Shown: in pieces, positions 51,568 through 60,017 of the stretch
How the letters are laid out: the number at the start of each line of letters is the position of its first letter
How positions within the stretch are numbered: the first letter of the stretch is position 1
Assembly (NCBI RefSeq): GCF_018688235.1
Contig: NZ_CP061313.1
Location: 62,001-126,000, forward strand
DNA: 64,000 bases
Origin: Polynucleobacter sp. AP-Nino-20-G2
GTDB taxonomy: Bacteria; Pseudomonadota; Gammaproteobacteria; Burkholderiales; Burkholderiaceae
Direction: 5' to 3'
Notes under the pieces: generated by a model
Seen by the model: the letters and a program-made list of their open reading frames with translations, nothing else
What the model was told of the DNA's origin: nothing
The model's database searches: none
Made by a program: the position numbers and the translations under genes

Positions 51568-51585
51568 AGCCCTGAAGTTAGGGCT
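51568..51585. terminator. Hairpin downstream of petC
   Basis: AGCCCT (51568-51573) pairs with AGGGCT (51580-51585) around GAAGTT. There is no T-run, so it is a transcript-end or processing hairpin rather than a confident terminator. sspA begins 77 bp further on; a possible promoter there has TTGTGC (51617-51622) and TAGATA (51639-51644) at 16 bp spacing. Confidence 0.35.
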
Positions 51586-51661
51586 CATGAGTAAAAAGAT
51601 TTAAAGCCGCAGTTAGTTGTGCGTTTGTTGTATTGAAGTAGATATTTAAGGAAATAAATTT

Positions 51662-52273
51662 ATGATGGTGTTGTACTCGGGCACTAACTGCCCATTCTCG
51701 CAACGCTGCCGTTTGGTGCTTTTTGAAAAAGGCATGGACTTTGAGATCCGCGATGTTGACTTGTTTAATAAGCCAGAAGACATCTCGGTGATGAACCCTT
51801 ATGGCCAAGTTCCAATCTTGGTTGAGCGCGACTTGATTTTGTATGAGTCAAACATCATCAATGAATACATTGATGAGCGTTTTCCACATCCACAGTTGAT
51901 GCCGCCTGATCCAGTTGCACGCGCACGCGCACGCCTCTTCCTCTTTAATTTTGAGAAAGAGCTGTTTGTTCACGTCGCTGCTTTGGAAAATGAAAAAGGT
52001 AAGGCTGCTGAGAAGTCACATGAAAAAGCGCGTTTAGCTATTCGTGATCGTTTGACTCAGTTGGCACCTATTTTTGTGAAGAACAAGTACATGTTGGGTG
52101 AAGAGTTCTCCATGCTGGATGTGGCAATCGCTCCTTTGTTGTGGCGTTTGGAGCATTACGGCATTGATCTCTCCCGCAATGCAGCTCCCTTATTGAAGTA
52201 CGCTGAGCGTATTTTCAGCAGACCAGCTTATATTGAGGCGCTCACACCTTCTGAAAAGGTAATGCGCCGCTAA
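51662..52273 (+). CDS. sspA: Stringent starvation protein A
   Basis: A 203-residue protein with a glutathione S-transferase fold that binds RNA polymerase in E. coli and affects stationary-phase and acid-stress gene expression. Visible: MVLYSGTNCPFSQRCRLVLFEKGMDFEI, MNPYGQVPILVERDLILYESNIINEYIDERFPHPQLMPPDP, and the C-terminal helical domain with YMLGEEFSMLDVAIAPLLWRLEHYGI. Two ATG codons in tandem (51662 or 51665) could start it. petABC-sspA-sspB order is typical of betaproteobacteria. Confidence 0.96.
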   Translation: MMVLYSGTNCPFSQRCRLVLFEKGMDFEIRDVDLFNKPEDISVMNPYGQVPILVERDLILYESNIINEYIDERFPHPQLMPPDPVARARARLFLFNFEKELFVHVAALENEKGKAAEKSHEKARLAIRDRLTQLAPIFVKNKYMLGEEFSMLDVAIAPLLWRLEHYGIDLSRNAAPLLKYAERIFSRPAYIEALTPSEKVMRR

Positions 52274-52303
52274 GCGGCTCATTATTCAGGCGGCTAAATC
52301 AGC

Positions 52304-52711
52304 ATGTCTGACGTTCCAAGCAATAAACCCTACCTAATCCGTGCCCTACATCAGTGGTGCACGGATTTTGGTTTTACGCCCTTTATAGCCGTCTTCGTAG
52401 ACTCGAATGTTGATGTGCCCATGGAGTTTGTGAAGAATGACGAAATTGTCTTAAATCTCTCTTTGGAGGCCTGCCATCAGCTCCAGCTGGAGAATGATTG
52501 GATCAGCTTTCAGGCTAGGTTTGGCGGGGTTCCAAGAAGAATTATGGTTCCCGTAAGTCATGTGTTGGCTATTTACGCTAGGGAGAATGGCCAAGGAATG
52601 TCATTCCCATTTGACGCTAGCCAGGTGCCCGGAAATAAGCCCAGCGAAAGTGATGGCACGGGGGCTGAAAAACCAAAATCTACAAGACCTTCCTTAACGA
52701 TTGTGAAATAG
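52304..52711 (+). CDS. sspB: ClpXP protease specificity-enhancing factor SspB
   Basis: A 135-residue adaptor that tethers ssrA-tagged proteins to ClpX. Visible: NKPYLIRALHQWCTDFGFTPFIAVFVD, VPMEFVKNDEIVLNLSLEACHQL, FQARFGGVPRRIMVPVSHVLAIYARENGQGM, then an acidic/polar linker and a short C-terminal tail (TRPSLTIVK) that binds ClpX. The typical two-part layout and length support intact function. It lies 30 bp after sspA. Confidence 0.95.
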   Translation: MSDVPSNKPYLIRALHQWCTDFGFTPFIAVFVDSNVDVPMEFVKNDEIVLNLSLEACHQLQLENDWISFQARFGGVPRRIMVPVSHVLAIYARENGQGMSFPFDASQVPGNKPSESDGTGAEKPKSTRPSLTIVK

Positions 52712-52729
52712 GATAAAATATCATTCGTT

Positions 52730-52805
52730 GCCCCTTTAGCTCATCTGGTAGAGCAACTGATTTGTAATCAGTAGGTGGTCTGTTCGAGTCGGACAAGGGG
52801 CACCA
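52730..52805 (+). tRNA. tRNA-Thr (anticodon TGT)
   Basis: A complete 76-nt cloverleaf. The acceptor arms GCCCCTT (52730-52736) and AAGGGGC (ending 52801) pair, with discriminator A and genome-encoded CCA (52803-52805). D-arm GCTC/GAGC, anticodon stem ACTGA/TCAGT with loop TTTGTAA (52761-52767), and T-arm GTCTG/CGGAC with TTCGAGT are all present. The anticodon TGT (52763-52765) reads ACA. A TAAAAT at 52714-52719 is a possible -10 box; a terminator follows. Confidence 0.95.
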
Positions 52806-52812
52806 AAATACT

Positions 52813-52845
52813 AAAGCCTAAATTCTCTGAATTTAGGCTTTTTTC
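52813..52845 (+). terminator. Terminator after tRNA-Thr
   Basis: AAAGCCTAAATTC (52813-52825) pairs with GAATTTAGGCTTT around TCT, followed by a T-run to about 52844. It is a strong intrinsic terminator and also lies in the gap before the convergent transporter gene. Confidence 0.9.
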
Positions 52846-52872
52846 CTTTTTAGGTGCGCAGTGAATTAATTG

Positions 52873-54189
52873 TCACTGGCGCAGATCAATCTTTTTGGTC
52901 TCGGGTAAATACAGAATTGCTACTATCGCACCGCATGCCAAGAAGATCGTTGGGTACCAAAGTCCCGCCATATCACTTACCCATTGTTGATTCAACCAAG
53001 TAACAATGAGAGGCAAGAGTCCTCCAATCCAGCCAGCAGCTAAATTATGTGGAAGCGTAGCCGCACTATTTCTCGTTTTTGCAGGAAAGAGCTCCGCAAG
53101 TAGTGCTGTTTGAGGGCCCACTACTAGGGCCAAAATGGCTGATAGTCCAATCAATATTGCTGCAATAAATAGCGTTGATTGGTTTTGTATCTGCATTAGA
53201 TGAAATGCTGGCAAGATCAATGTGGCCCCCAATATAAGGCCACTAACAACAACAGGTTTTCTGCCAATTTTGTCCGATAGCCACCCAGCAAAGATAGTGA
53301 GCGGTAGCAAGGCAACTGTTGCATAAACACTGAGTTGATCTACTAATGGTGACGGGAGTTTTACCGAAGTCTTTAGAAAGATCGATGTATAGACTTGAAC
53401 ACAGAAAAACAATATTGCTCCACCCGCTGAAATGCAAAAGAAGAGCAAAAACATTCTCTTTCTAGTTTCTGGATCGGTGAGATTGTCACGTAACGGATTT
53501 TTAGACTGCATCTCCGTCTTACTGAGTTGCAAGTAGATGGGCGTTTCTTCTAGGGCCATTCTGGCCTTGAACGCGAGCAATAGAAGCAGCAGGGATATCC
53601 AAAACGGTACACGCCATCCCCAGGATAAAAACTCTTCATGGCTTAACCATTGCTGCAGCAATGCAATTTGTAATGTTGAAACAAGGATGCCGAGAGGCCC
53701 CATTAATTGCAGAAAGCTAGTCTTAAAACCCCGATTGGAGTCGCCTGCATGCTCTGTGAGGTAGACGGCACTGCCACCAATCTCGCCGCCCGCTGAGAGT
53801 CCCTGCAAGAGTCGTAGGCTAACCAGTAAGATGGGTGCCCAGATGCCAATACTGGCATAAGTAGGTAAAAAGCCAACACTGACTGTGGCAATGCCCATGA
53901 GGGTAATGGTGATCATGAATACGGGGCGACGCCCTATACGATCACCAACGCTTCCAAAAATGGCCGCACCAAGTGGCCTCACCACCATGCCCACCCCAAA
54001 GGTTGCTAGGCTTGCCAAAAGCCCTGTGCTAGGGTCGATAGAGGGAAAAAAGAGCGGGCCAAAAACTACCGCTAAGGTGGCAAAGGTTAGAAAGTCGTAC
54101 CACTCCAAAAAAGTGCCAAAGCATGCTGCAATAGCCACTTTTCTATAGGAATGCGTTGAAAGCTTTTTCTCTACTGGGACGCTATTCAA
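52873..54189 (-). CDS. MFS transporter, metabolite:H+ symporter (MHS) family
   Basis: A 438-residue twelve-helix transporter. The N-terminus ACFGTFLEWYDFLTFATLAVVF and the family loop GSVGDRIGRRPVFMITITLMG (between helices 2 and 3), plus LRLLQGLSAGGEIGGSAVYLTEHA and the second-half loop LSDKIGRKPVVVSGLIL, place it with ProP/KgtP/ShiA-type symporters. Substrates of this group include osmolytes, dicarboxylates and shikimate; I cannot tell which from sequence. It begins 3 bp from the rmuC stop on the same strand. Confidence 0.92.
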   Translation of the reverse strand: MNSVPVEKKLSTHSYRKVAIAACFGTFLEWYDFLTFATLAVVFGPLFFPSIDPSTGLLASLATFGVGMVVRPLGAAIFGSVGDRIGRRPVFMITITLMGIATVSVGFLPTYASIGIWAPILLVSLRLLQGLSAGGEIGGSAVYLTEHAGDSNRGFKTSFLQLMGPLGILVSTLQIALLQQWLSHEEFLSWGWRVPFWISLLLLLLAFKARMALEETPIYLQLSKTEMQSKNPLRDNLTDPETRKRMFLLFFCISAGGAILFFCVQVYTSIFLKTSVKLPSPLVDQLSVYATVALLPLTIFAGWLSDKIGRKPVVVSGLILGATLILPAFHLMQIQNQSTLFIAAILIGLSAILALVVGPQTALLAELFPAKTRNSAATLPHNLAAGWIGGLLPLIVTWLNQQWVSDMAGLWYPTIFLACGAIVAILYLPETKKIDLRQ

Positions 54190-54192
54190 TTT

Positions 54193-55467
54193 TTATTCTG
54201 GATCGGCAGACGATTCAATGAGTGGGGCAGAGAGATTTTTGCTGGGCTTTACTCCCAGTTCACGCACCTTCTCAGCCGTGCGAATGAGATTGCCCTTGCC
54301 GGACTTGAGTTTATTAAAGGCATCGTGATAGCTTGTCTGGGCTTGATCTAGGCGCTGGCCTAGTTTTTCTAAATCATCTACAAAGCCAACAAATTTGTCA
54401 TAGAGAGTGCCGCATTGTTTGGCGATTTCTAGTGCATTGCGATTTTGGTGGTCTTGGCGCCAGAGATGGGCAACAGTACGCAGGGTAGCCATCAAAGTGC
54501 TTGGGCATACCAACACAATGTTTTTTGCCAAAGCTTCTTGGTATAGATTGGGTGCGGTTTTGAGGGCTAGCAAGAAAGCGGGCTCAATTGGCACAAACAT
54601 CAATACGAAGTCTACTGAGCCAATGCTATACAAAGAGCTGTAGTTCTTAACTGAGAGCCCTTGGATATGCTGGCGCAGAGATTGAATATGCGCAGCCAAC
54701 TCTTGCTCTGCAACTACGGGATCAGATGTTTCAGCGTGACGTGAATAAGCGGTGATTGATACTTTGCTATCCACGACGAGACTTCTACCCTCAGGCAGTT
54801 TGACGACTACGTCTGGCTGAAGGCGTGATCCATCGGTCTGGGTATGGCTATCTTGCACCAGGTACTCTTCGCCTTTACGTAATCCTGAGGACTCGAGGAT
54901 GGATTCCAGTACCAATTCACCCCAATTGCCTTGAACCTTTGAATCACCCTTTAAAGCCTGGGTGAGGGAGCGTGTCTCGTCAGACATGCGCAGGTTGAGG
55001 TTAGCAAGGCGCTCAATCTCACTCTTGAGTGCAAAGCGCTCACGAGCCTCATTACCATAAGAAGTATTTACTTGCTCTTTAAATTCAGACAACTTTGTTT
55101 GTAGGGGCTTGAGTAAAGCATCGAGATTGGCAACGTTCTGCTCAGTAAATCGTTTAGATTTATCTTCCAGAATCTCGTTGGCTAAATTCTTGAACTGACT
55201 GGTAAGCGCTTCCTTGGCTTCATTGAGAGATTCAATTCTGCCAAGACCTTGTTTGCGCTCGGAGTCTAATTCGGCCTCTAGGCGAATTGCATTTTGTAAG
55301 GCTTGATCTCTCTCGGCACGTAAGGCAATGGTGGTGGCAGATTCAGCTTGAGCCTGTTGTTCGCTGCGCTGTAGTGCTGAGCGCAGATTAAGCGCATAAA
55401 CCAAAAGGCCTGCGCATAAACCAAATGGCAGGCCAAATAGTAGAAGAGAGCTTAAGTCAAAAGTCAC
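54193..55467 (-). CDS. rmuC: DNA recombination protein RmuC family
   Basis: A 424-residue protein with an N-terminal membrane helix (LLLFGLPFGLCAGLLVYAL, about 7-25), a long coiled coil (about 30-170), then the conserved RmuC domain (about 185-370): VQGNWGELVLESILESSGLRKG, LQPDVVVKLPEGRSLVVDSKVS with nuclease-like acidic residues, and KNIVLVCPSTLMATLRTVAHLW. RmuC limits inversions between short repeats in E. coli; the mechanism is unclear. It starts at GTG (TFDLSSLLLF) without a clear ribosome-binding site. Confidence 0.93.
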   Translation of the reverse strand: MTFDLSSLLLFGLPFGLCAGLLVYALNLRSALQRSEQQAQAESATTIALRAERDQALQNAIRLEAELDSERKQGLGRIESLNEAKEALTSQFKNLANEILEDKSKRFTEQNVANLDALLKPLQTKLSEFKEQVNTSYGNEARERFALKSEIERLANLNLRMSDETRSLTQALKGDSKVQGNWGELVLESILESSGLRKGEEYLVQDSHTQTDGSRLQPDVVVKLPEGRSLVVDSKVSITAYSRHAETSDPVVAEQELAAHIQSLRQHIQGLSVKNYSSLYSIGSVDFVLMFVPIEPAFLLALKTAPNLYQEALAKNIVLVCPSTLMATLRTVAHLWRQDHQNRNALEIAKQCGTLYDKFVGFVDDLEKLGQRLDQAQTSYHDAFNKLKSGKGNLIRTAEKVRELGVKPSKNLSAPLIESSADPE

Positions 55468-55483
55468 GAGGATCTTTGGTGGC

Positions 55484-55792
55484 TTATGCCTTCACCAGCT
55501 TTTGCAATTCACCGCTCTGGAACATCTCAGTCATGATGTCTGAGCCGCCAATAAACTCACCGTTGATGTAAAGCTGGGGAATCGTTGGCCAGTTAGCGAA
55601 TTGCTTAATGCCTTGGCGAATTGCCTCGTCTTCTAAAACATTCACGGTGTGAAGATTTTCTACGCCACTGGCGCGCAAAATATTGATCGCGTTACCAGAG
55701 AATCCGCATTGAGGAAATTGAGCATTTCCTTTCATGAACAGCACCACTGGGTGGCTGGAAACGATTTCTTGAATTTTTGCTTGGGTATCCAT
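55484..55792 (-). CDS. grxD: Monothiol glutaredoxin Grx4 type
   Basis: A 102-residue monothiol glutaredoxin with the CGFS active site (PQCGFSGNAINIL, Cys about residue 29), then ANWPTIPQLYINGEFIGGSDI, which holds the glutathione-binding Thr-Ile-Pro-Gln segment. These proteins carry or transfer 2Fe-2S clusters, often with BolA-type partners such as IbaG (34.4 kb). The ATG at 55792 gives the normal length. It lies 109 bp from prmC, and rmuC follows after 16 bp. Confidence 0.95.
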   Translation of the reverse strand: MDTQAKIQEIVSSHPVVLFMKGNAQFPQCGFSGNAINILRASGVENLHTVNVLEDEAIRQGIKQFANWPTIPQLYINGEFIGGSDIMTEMFQSGELQKLVKA

Positions 55793-55901
55793 AATTTATC
55801 CTGAAGAACTAGTTAATTTGCAATTTTGCGATACGGTGATTTTAAGGCTATATACAAAAAAGGGTTAAGCGGAAAAAGCTCCTTATACCTAATTTTATAA
55901 A

Positions 55902-56750
55902 TCAATTACTTTTTCTAGCCGAGCTCACTCGGGAGTGACCTGCTAAATCGAGATGTATTTTAGGGTCCTTAAGACCCGCTTTAGTCATAAGTGCTACCAC
56001 TGCCTTGGCTTGATCAAAACCATGCTCAACGGCGATCAGGCCTCCTGGTTTGAGATATTGATCTGCCCCAAAAATAATCTCCTCGAGACAGGTCAGGCCG
56101 CTGGCTTTATCCGTTAATGCTGATACGGGCTCAAACCGGAGATCGCCTTGCGCCAAATGAGGGTCCTGATCGGCAATATAAGGAGGGTTGCTTAAGATAA
56201 TGTCAAAAGCGGAGTCTTCGGGAATGGCTTGATACCAACTTCCATGTGCAAATTGCACTCGATCCGTCAGCTTGAGCGATTTAGCGTTTTGCATTGCAAT
56301 TGCTAAGGCTACCTCGGATTGATCGGTTGCTAGCAGGGATGATTCAGGGGATGCGCTCGCTACAGCAAGAGCAATCGCGCCAGAGCCTGTGCCGAGGTCC
56401 AATATTTTTACGGGCTTATTGAGTTTGGCGATTTCACCAAGGGCAATCTCCACCAATAGTTCTGTTTCAGGGCGGGGGATTAATACTCCAGGCGCAACCG
56501 ATAGCTCAATATTGTGAAATCCTTTTTTACCCAAGATATAAGCAACTGGCTCACCGTTTAATCTCCGTTGCTCAATGCTTTGCCATTCCGTCTGAGCTAA
56601 GTCATTGAGCGTCATATCGTCGCGGGACAGCAAAGCTGAGCGTGGCAGTTGGTAATGTTTTTCTAGAACATATGCCAACAGAATACGTGCCTCATTGGCA
56701 GGCAGGGATGAGCTGCTTAAAAGGGAACGCAAAGACGGGTTAGCGCTCAT
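55902..56750 (-). CDS. prmC: Release factor glutamine methyltransferase PrmC (HemK)
   Basis: A 282-residue methyltransferase that modifies the GGQ glutamine of release factors. Visible: RLNGEPVAYILGKKGFHNIELSV, PGVLIPRPETELLVEIAL, the SAM site ILDLGTGSGAIALAVA (about 116-131), and the catalytic NPPY in ILSNPPYIADQDPHL. Its substrate gene prfA is immediately upstream (11 bp), the common prfA-prmC order, with hemA before both. Confidence 0.96.
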   Translation of the reverse strand: MSANPSLRSLLSSSSLPANEARILLAYVLEKHYQLPRSALLSRDDMTLNDLAQTEWQSIEQRRLNGEPVAYILGKKGFHNIELSVAPGVLIPRPETELLVEIALGEIAKLNKPVKILDLGTGSGAIALAVASASPESSLLATDQSEVALAIAMQNAKSLKLTDRVQFAHGSWYQAIPEDSAFDIILSNPPYIADQDPHLAQGDLRFEPVSALTDKASGLTCLEEIIFGADQYLKPGGLIAVEHGFDQAKAVVALMTKAGLKDPKIHLDLAGHSRVSSARKSN

Positions 56751-56761
56751 CCTGACCGAGA

Positions 56762-57841
56762 TTAATTGTCACCTAGCGCTGCAAGCAATTCTGCTTGATG
56801 TTCAGATGCTAGTGCATTGCATAGATCATCTAAATCACCGTCCATCATGGCATCAATCTTGTAGAGCGTAAGGTTGATGCGGTGATCGGTAATGCGGCCT
56901 TGTGGAAAGTTATAGGTTCGAATGCGATCGCTGCGATCACCAGAACCAATTAATGATTTTCTGGTTTGCGCTTCCAGTTGATGCTTCTCGCGCTCACGGG
57001 CATCCATGATGCGTGATACCAAAACCTTCATCGCCTGCTCACGATTGCGGTGCTGACTACGATCATCTTGGCATTCCACTACGGTGCCTGTTGGCAAATG
57101 CGTAATTCGCACAGCAGAATCTGTTTTATTAATATGCTGTCCGCCGGCACCAGATGCGCGGAAGGTATCAATACGTAATTCGGCGGGATTAATTTTGACT
57201 GCCTCTAGTTCATCTGCCTCCGGCATCACGGCAACCGTGCAGGCCGATGTATGAATGCGCCCCTGAGTTTCTGTTTGGGGTACGCGCTGCACGCGGTGAC
57301 CTCCAGATTCAAACTTGAGGCGAGAGTACACCGATTGCCCAACAAGACGTAAAACAACTTCTTTATAGCCACCAAGATCCGACTCAGCAGCATTGACTAC
57401 TTCCACTTTCCAGCCTTGGCGCTCGGCAAAGCGGGTATACATTCTGAGTAGATCTCCTGCAAACAAGGCGCTCTCATCACCACCAGTGCCCGCCCGAATT
57501 TCCAAGAACACATTGCGCTCATCGTTAACATCTTTTGGTAGCAAGAGTTTTTGTAAGACCCCTTCAAGCTCTTCCATGGTGGCTTGAGCTTGTTTTTGCT
57601 CTTCATCAGCAAAGTCCTTCATCTCGGGATCTTTGCGCATCTCCTCTGCGGCTTGTGCATCTGCTTCAGCTTGTTTATATAAACCAAATTGCTCTACTAC
57701 CGTTGCGATATCAGAATGCTCACGCGTGAGTTTCCGATAGTTGTCCATGTCTTTGGTGGACTCTTCGGTGGTTAATAGGGAATTGAGTTCGGCTAAGCGC
57801 GTGTCTAGATGTTCTAGCTTAGCCCGCATGCTGGGCTTCAT
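56762..57841 (-). CDS. prfA: Peptide chain release factor 1
   Basis: A 359-residue class I release factor reading UAA and UAG. Visible: long helical N-terminal domain, VFLEIRAGTGGDESALFAGDLLRMY, and the GGQ loop in DTFRASGAGGQHINKTDSAVRITH (GGQ about 233-235) that triggers peptide release, followed by SLIGSGDRSDRIRTYNFPQGRITDHRI. The GGQ glutamine should be methylated by PrmC encoded next. The start ATG directly abuts the hemA stop (57842). Confidence 0.97.
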   Translation of the reverse strand: MKPSMRAKLEHLDTRLAELNSLLTTEESTKDMDNYRKLTREHSDIATVVEQFGLYKQAEADAQAAEEMRKDPEMKDFADEEQKQAQATMEELEGVLQKLLLPKDVNDERNVFLEIRAGTGGDESALFAGDLLRMYTRFAERQGWKVEVVNAAESDLGGYKEVVLRLVGQSVYSRLKFESGGHRVQRVPQTETQGRIHTSACTVAVMPEADELEAVKINPAELRIDTFRASGAGGQHINKTDSAVRITHLPTGTVVECQDDRSQHRNREQAMKVLVSRIMDAREREKHQLEAQTRKSLIGSGDRSDRIRTYNFPQGRITDHRINLTLYKIDAMMDGDLDDLCNALASEHQAELLAALGDN

Positions 57842-59158
57842 CTAATGGTCTTCTGGTTTGGAGTGAGAGGCGAATAATTTTGGAAGCAACTTAATCAGGG
57901 CGTCACGCTCAGCGCCATTCGAATGTTGTAAAGCATGTAATGAGCCATGCAAAAACTTATTGGTTAAGCCTTGCGCCATTGCATTGAGAACCTCTTGGGG
58001 ATCATCGCCGCGCATCAATCGTTTCATGGCACGATCAAGCTCGAGTTGTCTAAGATGTTCACCTTGTTGTTGAATATCTTGAATGAGGGGCACGGTCTTG
58101 CGACCTTGCATCCAATGCATGAAGTTGCCAACGCGATCTTCGATGATGGCTTCAGCTTGGCTGACAGCGGCCTGACGTAATGATGCCCCCGTCTGAATCA
58201 TGGTGCCCAGGTCATCAACGGTGTACAAATAAATATCGTTTAAGCGAGAAATCTCTGGCTCGAAATCTCGTGGAACTGCCAAGTCGATCATCACCATAGG
58301 CTTATGGCGACGTTGCTTCAAAGCGCTTTCCACCATACCCAATCCAATGATCGGTAGTGATGAAGCTGTACTGGAAACAATGATGTCAAACTCATGAAGA
58401 CGAGAAGGCAATTCAGAAAGCTTGAAAGATTCAGCCTCGACATCTTGAATCGAAATCGAGTCTGCTAATTCTTGGCCGCGTTCAATCGTTCGGTTGGCGA
58501 TCGCAACACTTTTTGGTTTACGCGCGACAAAGTGGGTTGCGCATAAAGTGATCATTTCGCCAGCACCAATAAAGAGCACACGTTGATCAGAAATTTTTTC
58601 AAAGATGCGCTCAGTTAAACGAACTGATGCTGCCGCCATAGAGATTGAATGAGCACCAATCTCCGTTGATCCGCGCACTTCTTTGGCTACAGAGAATGTT
58701 TTCTGAAAGAGCTGGTTTAAGTAGGTGCCTAAAACGCCTGCATCATTTGCGGTGCGAACAGCATCTTTCATCTGGCCCAAAATTTGAGTCTCACCAATCA
58801 CCATCGAATCCAATCCGCAGGCCACTCTAAAAGCATGGCGAACTGCATCTGATTGCGGAAGGGAATAAATGTGAGGCTCTAGGCTGCTTGGAGCTAGCTT
58901 CTGAGTTTTGGCGAGCCAGTCAAAAGTGGCTTCATGCAGGAGGCTGGCTGCATCGGCATCATTAGCGGCGCAATATACTTCCGTTCGGTTGCAAGTGGAC
59001 AAGATGGTGGCTTCCGGCAACCCGGCCTGATTCGCGCCAACGAGATGTTGGCGAAGATCGTGCAACGCTTCTTGAAGAAATTCAGGGTCAAAGGCGACCT
59101 TTTCCCGAATGGCGACCGGCGCTGTGTGATGATTGATGCCGAGTGTCAACAACTTCAT
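57842..59158 (-). CDS. hemA: Glutamyl-tRNA reductase
   Basis: A 438-residue NADPH-dependent enzyme that reduces Glu-tRNA to glutamate-1-semialdehyde, the first step of C5 haem synthesis. Visible: MKLLTLGINHHTAPVAIREKVAF, the nucleophile Cys in ILSTCNRTEVYC (about 56), GLDSMVIGETQILGQMKDAV, the NADPH fold VLFIGAGEMITLCATHF, and the C-terminal dimerisation helices. The length fits. hemA-prfA-prmC is a classic order. A small membrane-protein gene diverges from its start. Confidence 0.97.
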   Translation of the reverse strand: MKLLTLGINHHTAPVAIREKVAFDPEFLQEALHDLRQHLVGANQAGLPEATILSTCNRTEVYCAANDADAASLLHEATFDWLAKTQKLAPSSLEPHIYSLPQSDAVRHAFRVACGLDSMVIGETQILGQMKDAVRTANDAGVLGTYLNQLFQKTFSVAKEVRGSTEIGAHSISMAAASVRLTERIFEKISDQRVLFIGAGEMITLCATHFVARKPKSVAIANRTIERGQELADSISIQDVEAESFKLSELPSRLHEFDIIVSSTASSLPIIGLGMVESALKQRRHKPMVMIDLAVPRDFEPEISRLNDIYLYTVDDLGTMIQTGASLRQAAVSQAEAIIEDRVGNFMHWMQGRKTVPLIQDIQQQGEHLRQLELDRAMKRLMRGDDPQEVLNAMAQGLTNKFLHGSLHALQHSNGAERDALIKLLPKLFASHSKPEDH

Positions 59159-59159
59159 A

Positions 59160-59459
59160 ATGGCAATTATAGATTTGATGGCGGCATTAATGGGGGTGGC
59201 AATGGGGTTTTTGGCTTTTCTGGTGATTGGCGGTATTTCTGGTGCTTTAGCCTGGGTGTTTTATCCCGGCATACGAAGTGCTAAGCCCAAACTGAAAAAA
59301 CTCCTCCTGGCCTGCTTTATTGGCTTTCTGGTCGCCTCAATGTGCTCCTATGCCGGGCAATTTGCGGGAATCTTTCAGTCGGGGCAAATGCTAGAGTGGC
59401 TTACTGCCATTGTGGCTTCTAGCATGGCTGGTTGCCTCTACGCTGCATGCTTTAAATAG
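59160..59459 (+). CDS. Small membrane protein of unknown function
   Basis: A 99-residue protein with three likely membrane segments: about 3-35 (LMAALMGVAMGFLAFLVIGG onward), 44-70 (KKLLLACFIGFLVASMCSYAG), and 78-98 (LTAIVASSMAGCLYAACF), joined by a basic loop (RSAKPKLKK). No family recognised. The ATG at 59160 is one base from the hemA start on the other strand; the alternative ATG at 59178 gives 93 residues. Neither has a visible ribosome-binding site, so start and reality are less certain. It could be a membrane-stress or accessory protein; no function is implied. Confidence 0.6.
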   Translation: MAIIDLMAALMGVAMGFLAFLVIGGISGALAWVFYPGIRSAKPKLKKLLLACFIGFLVASMCSYAGQFAGIFQSGQMLEWLTAIVASSMAGCLYAACFK

Positions 59460-59466
59460 ATATCCT

Positions 59467-59793
59467 TTATGCCAAACCAAGCCAGAGTGCCAGAGCTCTA
59501 TTTACTCGAACCATGAGGACATCATTTAATTCACCAATAACCGGCCCAATTCTCTCAACTCGCACGGTTTGAATTTTGTCGATTTGTACTTGAGAGGCTT
59601 TAGTTAGGCCATTAGTCTCGCTTGGCTCAATATCAAGACGAAAAATTGGAGCTTGCACAAGCTCGCTTGAAACCAATGCAATGGTTACGGTTGCATGGAT
59701 ATCGCTAAAAACATCGGATTGAAGCACTAATGCTGGCCTAGGCTTTCCGAAATCACCCTGCATTGCAACCATTACTATATTGCCGCGCCTCAT
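59467..59793 (-). CDS. MazF/PemK-type toxin (endoribonuclease)
   Basis: A 108-residue protein of the MazF/PemK/CcdB fold: MRRGNIVMVAMQGDFGKPRPALVLQSDVF has the conserved RGxI start and the KPRPALVLQ strand, and the middle IALVSSELVQAPIFRLDIEPSETNGLTKASQVQIDKIQTV matches the PNGLxxxSxxxxDQ segment of this family. Such toxins cut mRNA at short sequences and are blocked by the paired antitoxin. It overlaps the upstream antitoxin gene by 4 bp (ATGA). The catalytic Arg and Thr/Ser positions appear present. It is convergent with the small membrane-protein gene. Confidence 0.88.
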   Translation of the reverse strand: MRRGNIVMVAMQGDFGKPRPALVLQSDVFSDIHATVTIALVSSELVQAPIFRLDIEPSETNGLTKASQVQIDKIQTVRVERIGPVIGELNDVLMVRVNRALALWLGLA

Positions 59794-60005
59794 GCTTTAT
59801 CTAAATCAGCTAGCGCGTCATCTAAGAAGGACATTAATTCCGTATCGGCTCGATCGGCCAAGGCTACCAATGCCGACTGGCGGCGACATTCTTCAAAAAA
59901 CCCAGGAGCTTTTGTATTGGGAACCCATATTTGAATAGGCCGTAACCCGGAATCCCTTAAGGAAAGTCGGTGTTTTTGGACTCTAAGGGCGTTGCTTGAG
60001 GACAT
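59790..60005 (-). CDS. MazE-like antitoxin (DUF3018-type)
   Basis: A 71-residue protein: basic N-terminus (VQKHRLSLRDSGLRPIQIWV), an ordered PNTKAPGF segment, and an acidic C-terminal helix (ADTELMSFLDDALADLD). It resembles the antitoxin family paired with MazF-like toxins; the RPIQIWVPNT segment probably forms the DNA-binding part and the acidic tail wraps the toxin. Toxin and antitoxin overlap by 4 bp, antitoxin first, the classical order. It is preceded by a perfect inverted-repeat operator, consistent with autoregulation. A GG-type ribosome-binding site is weak. Confidence 0.85.
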   Translation of the reverse strand: MSSSNALRVQKHRLSLRDSGLRPIQIWVPNTKAPGFFEECRRQSALVALADRADTELMSFLDDALADLDKA

Positions 60006-60017
60006 TTTGAAAGCCTT

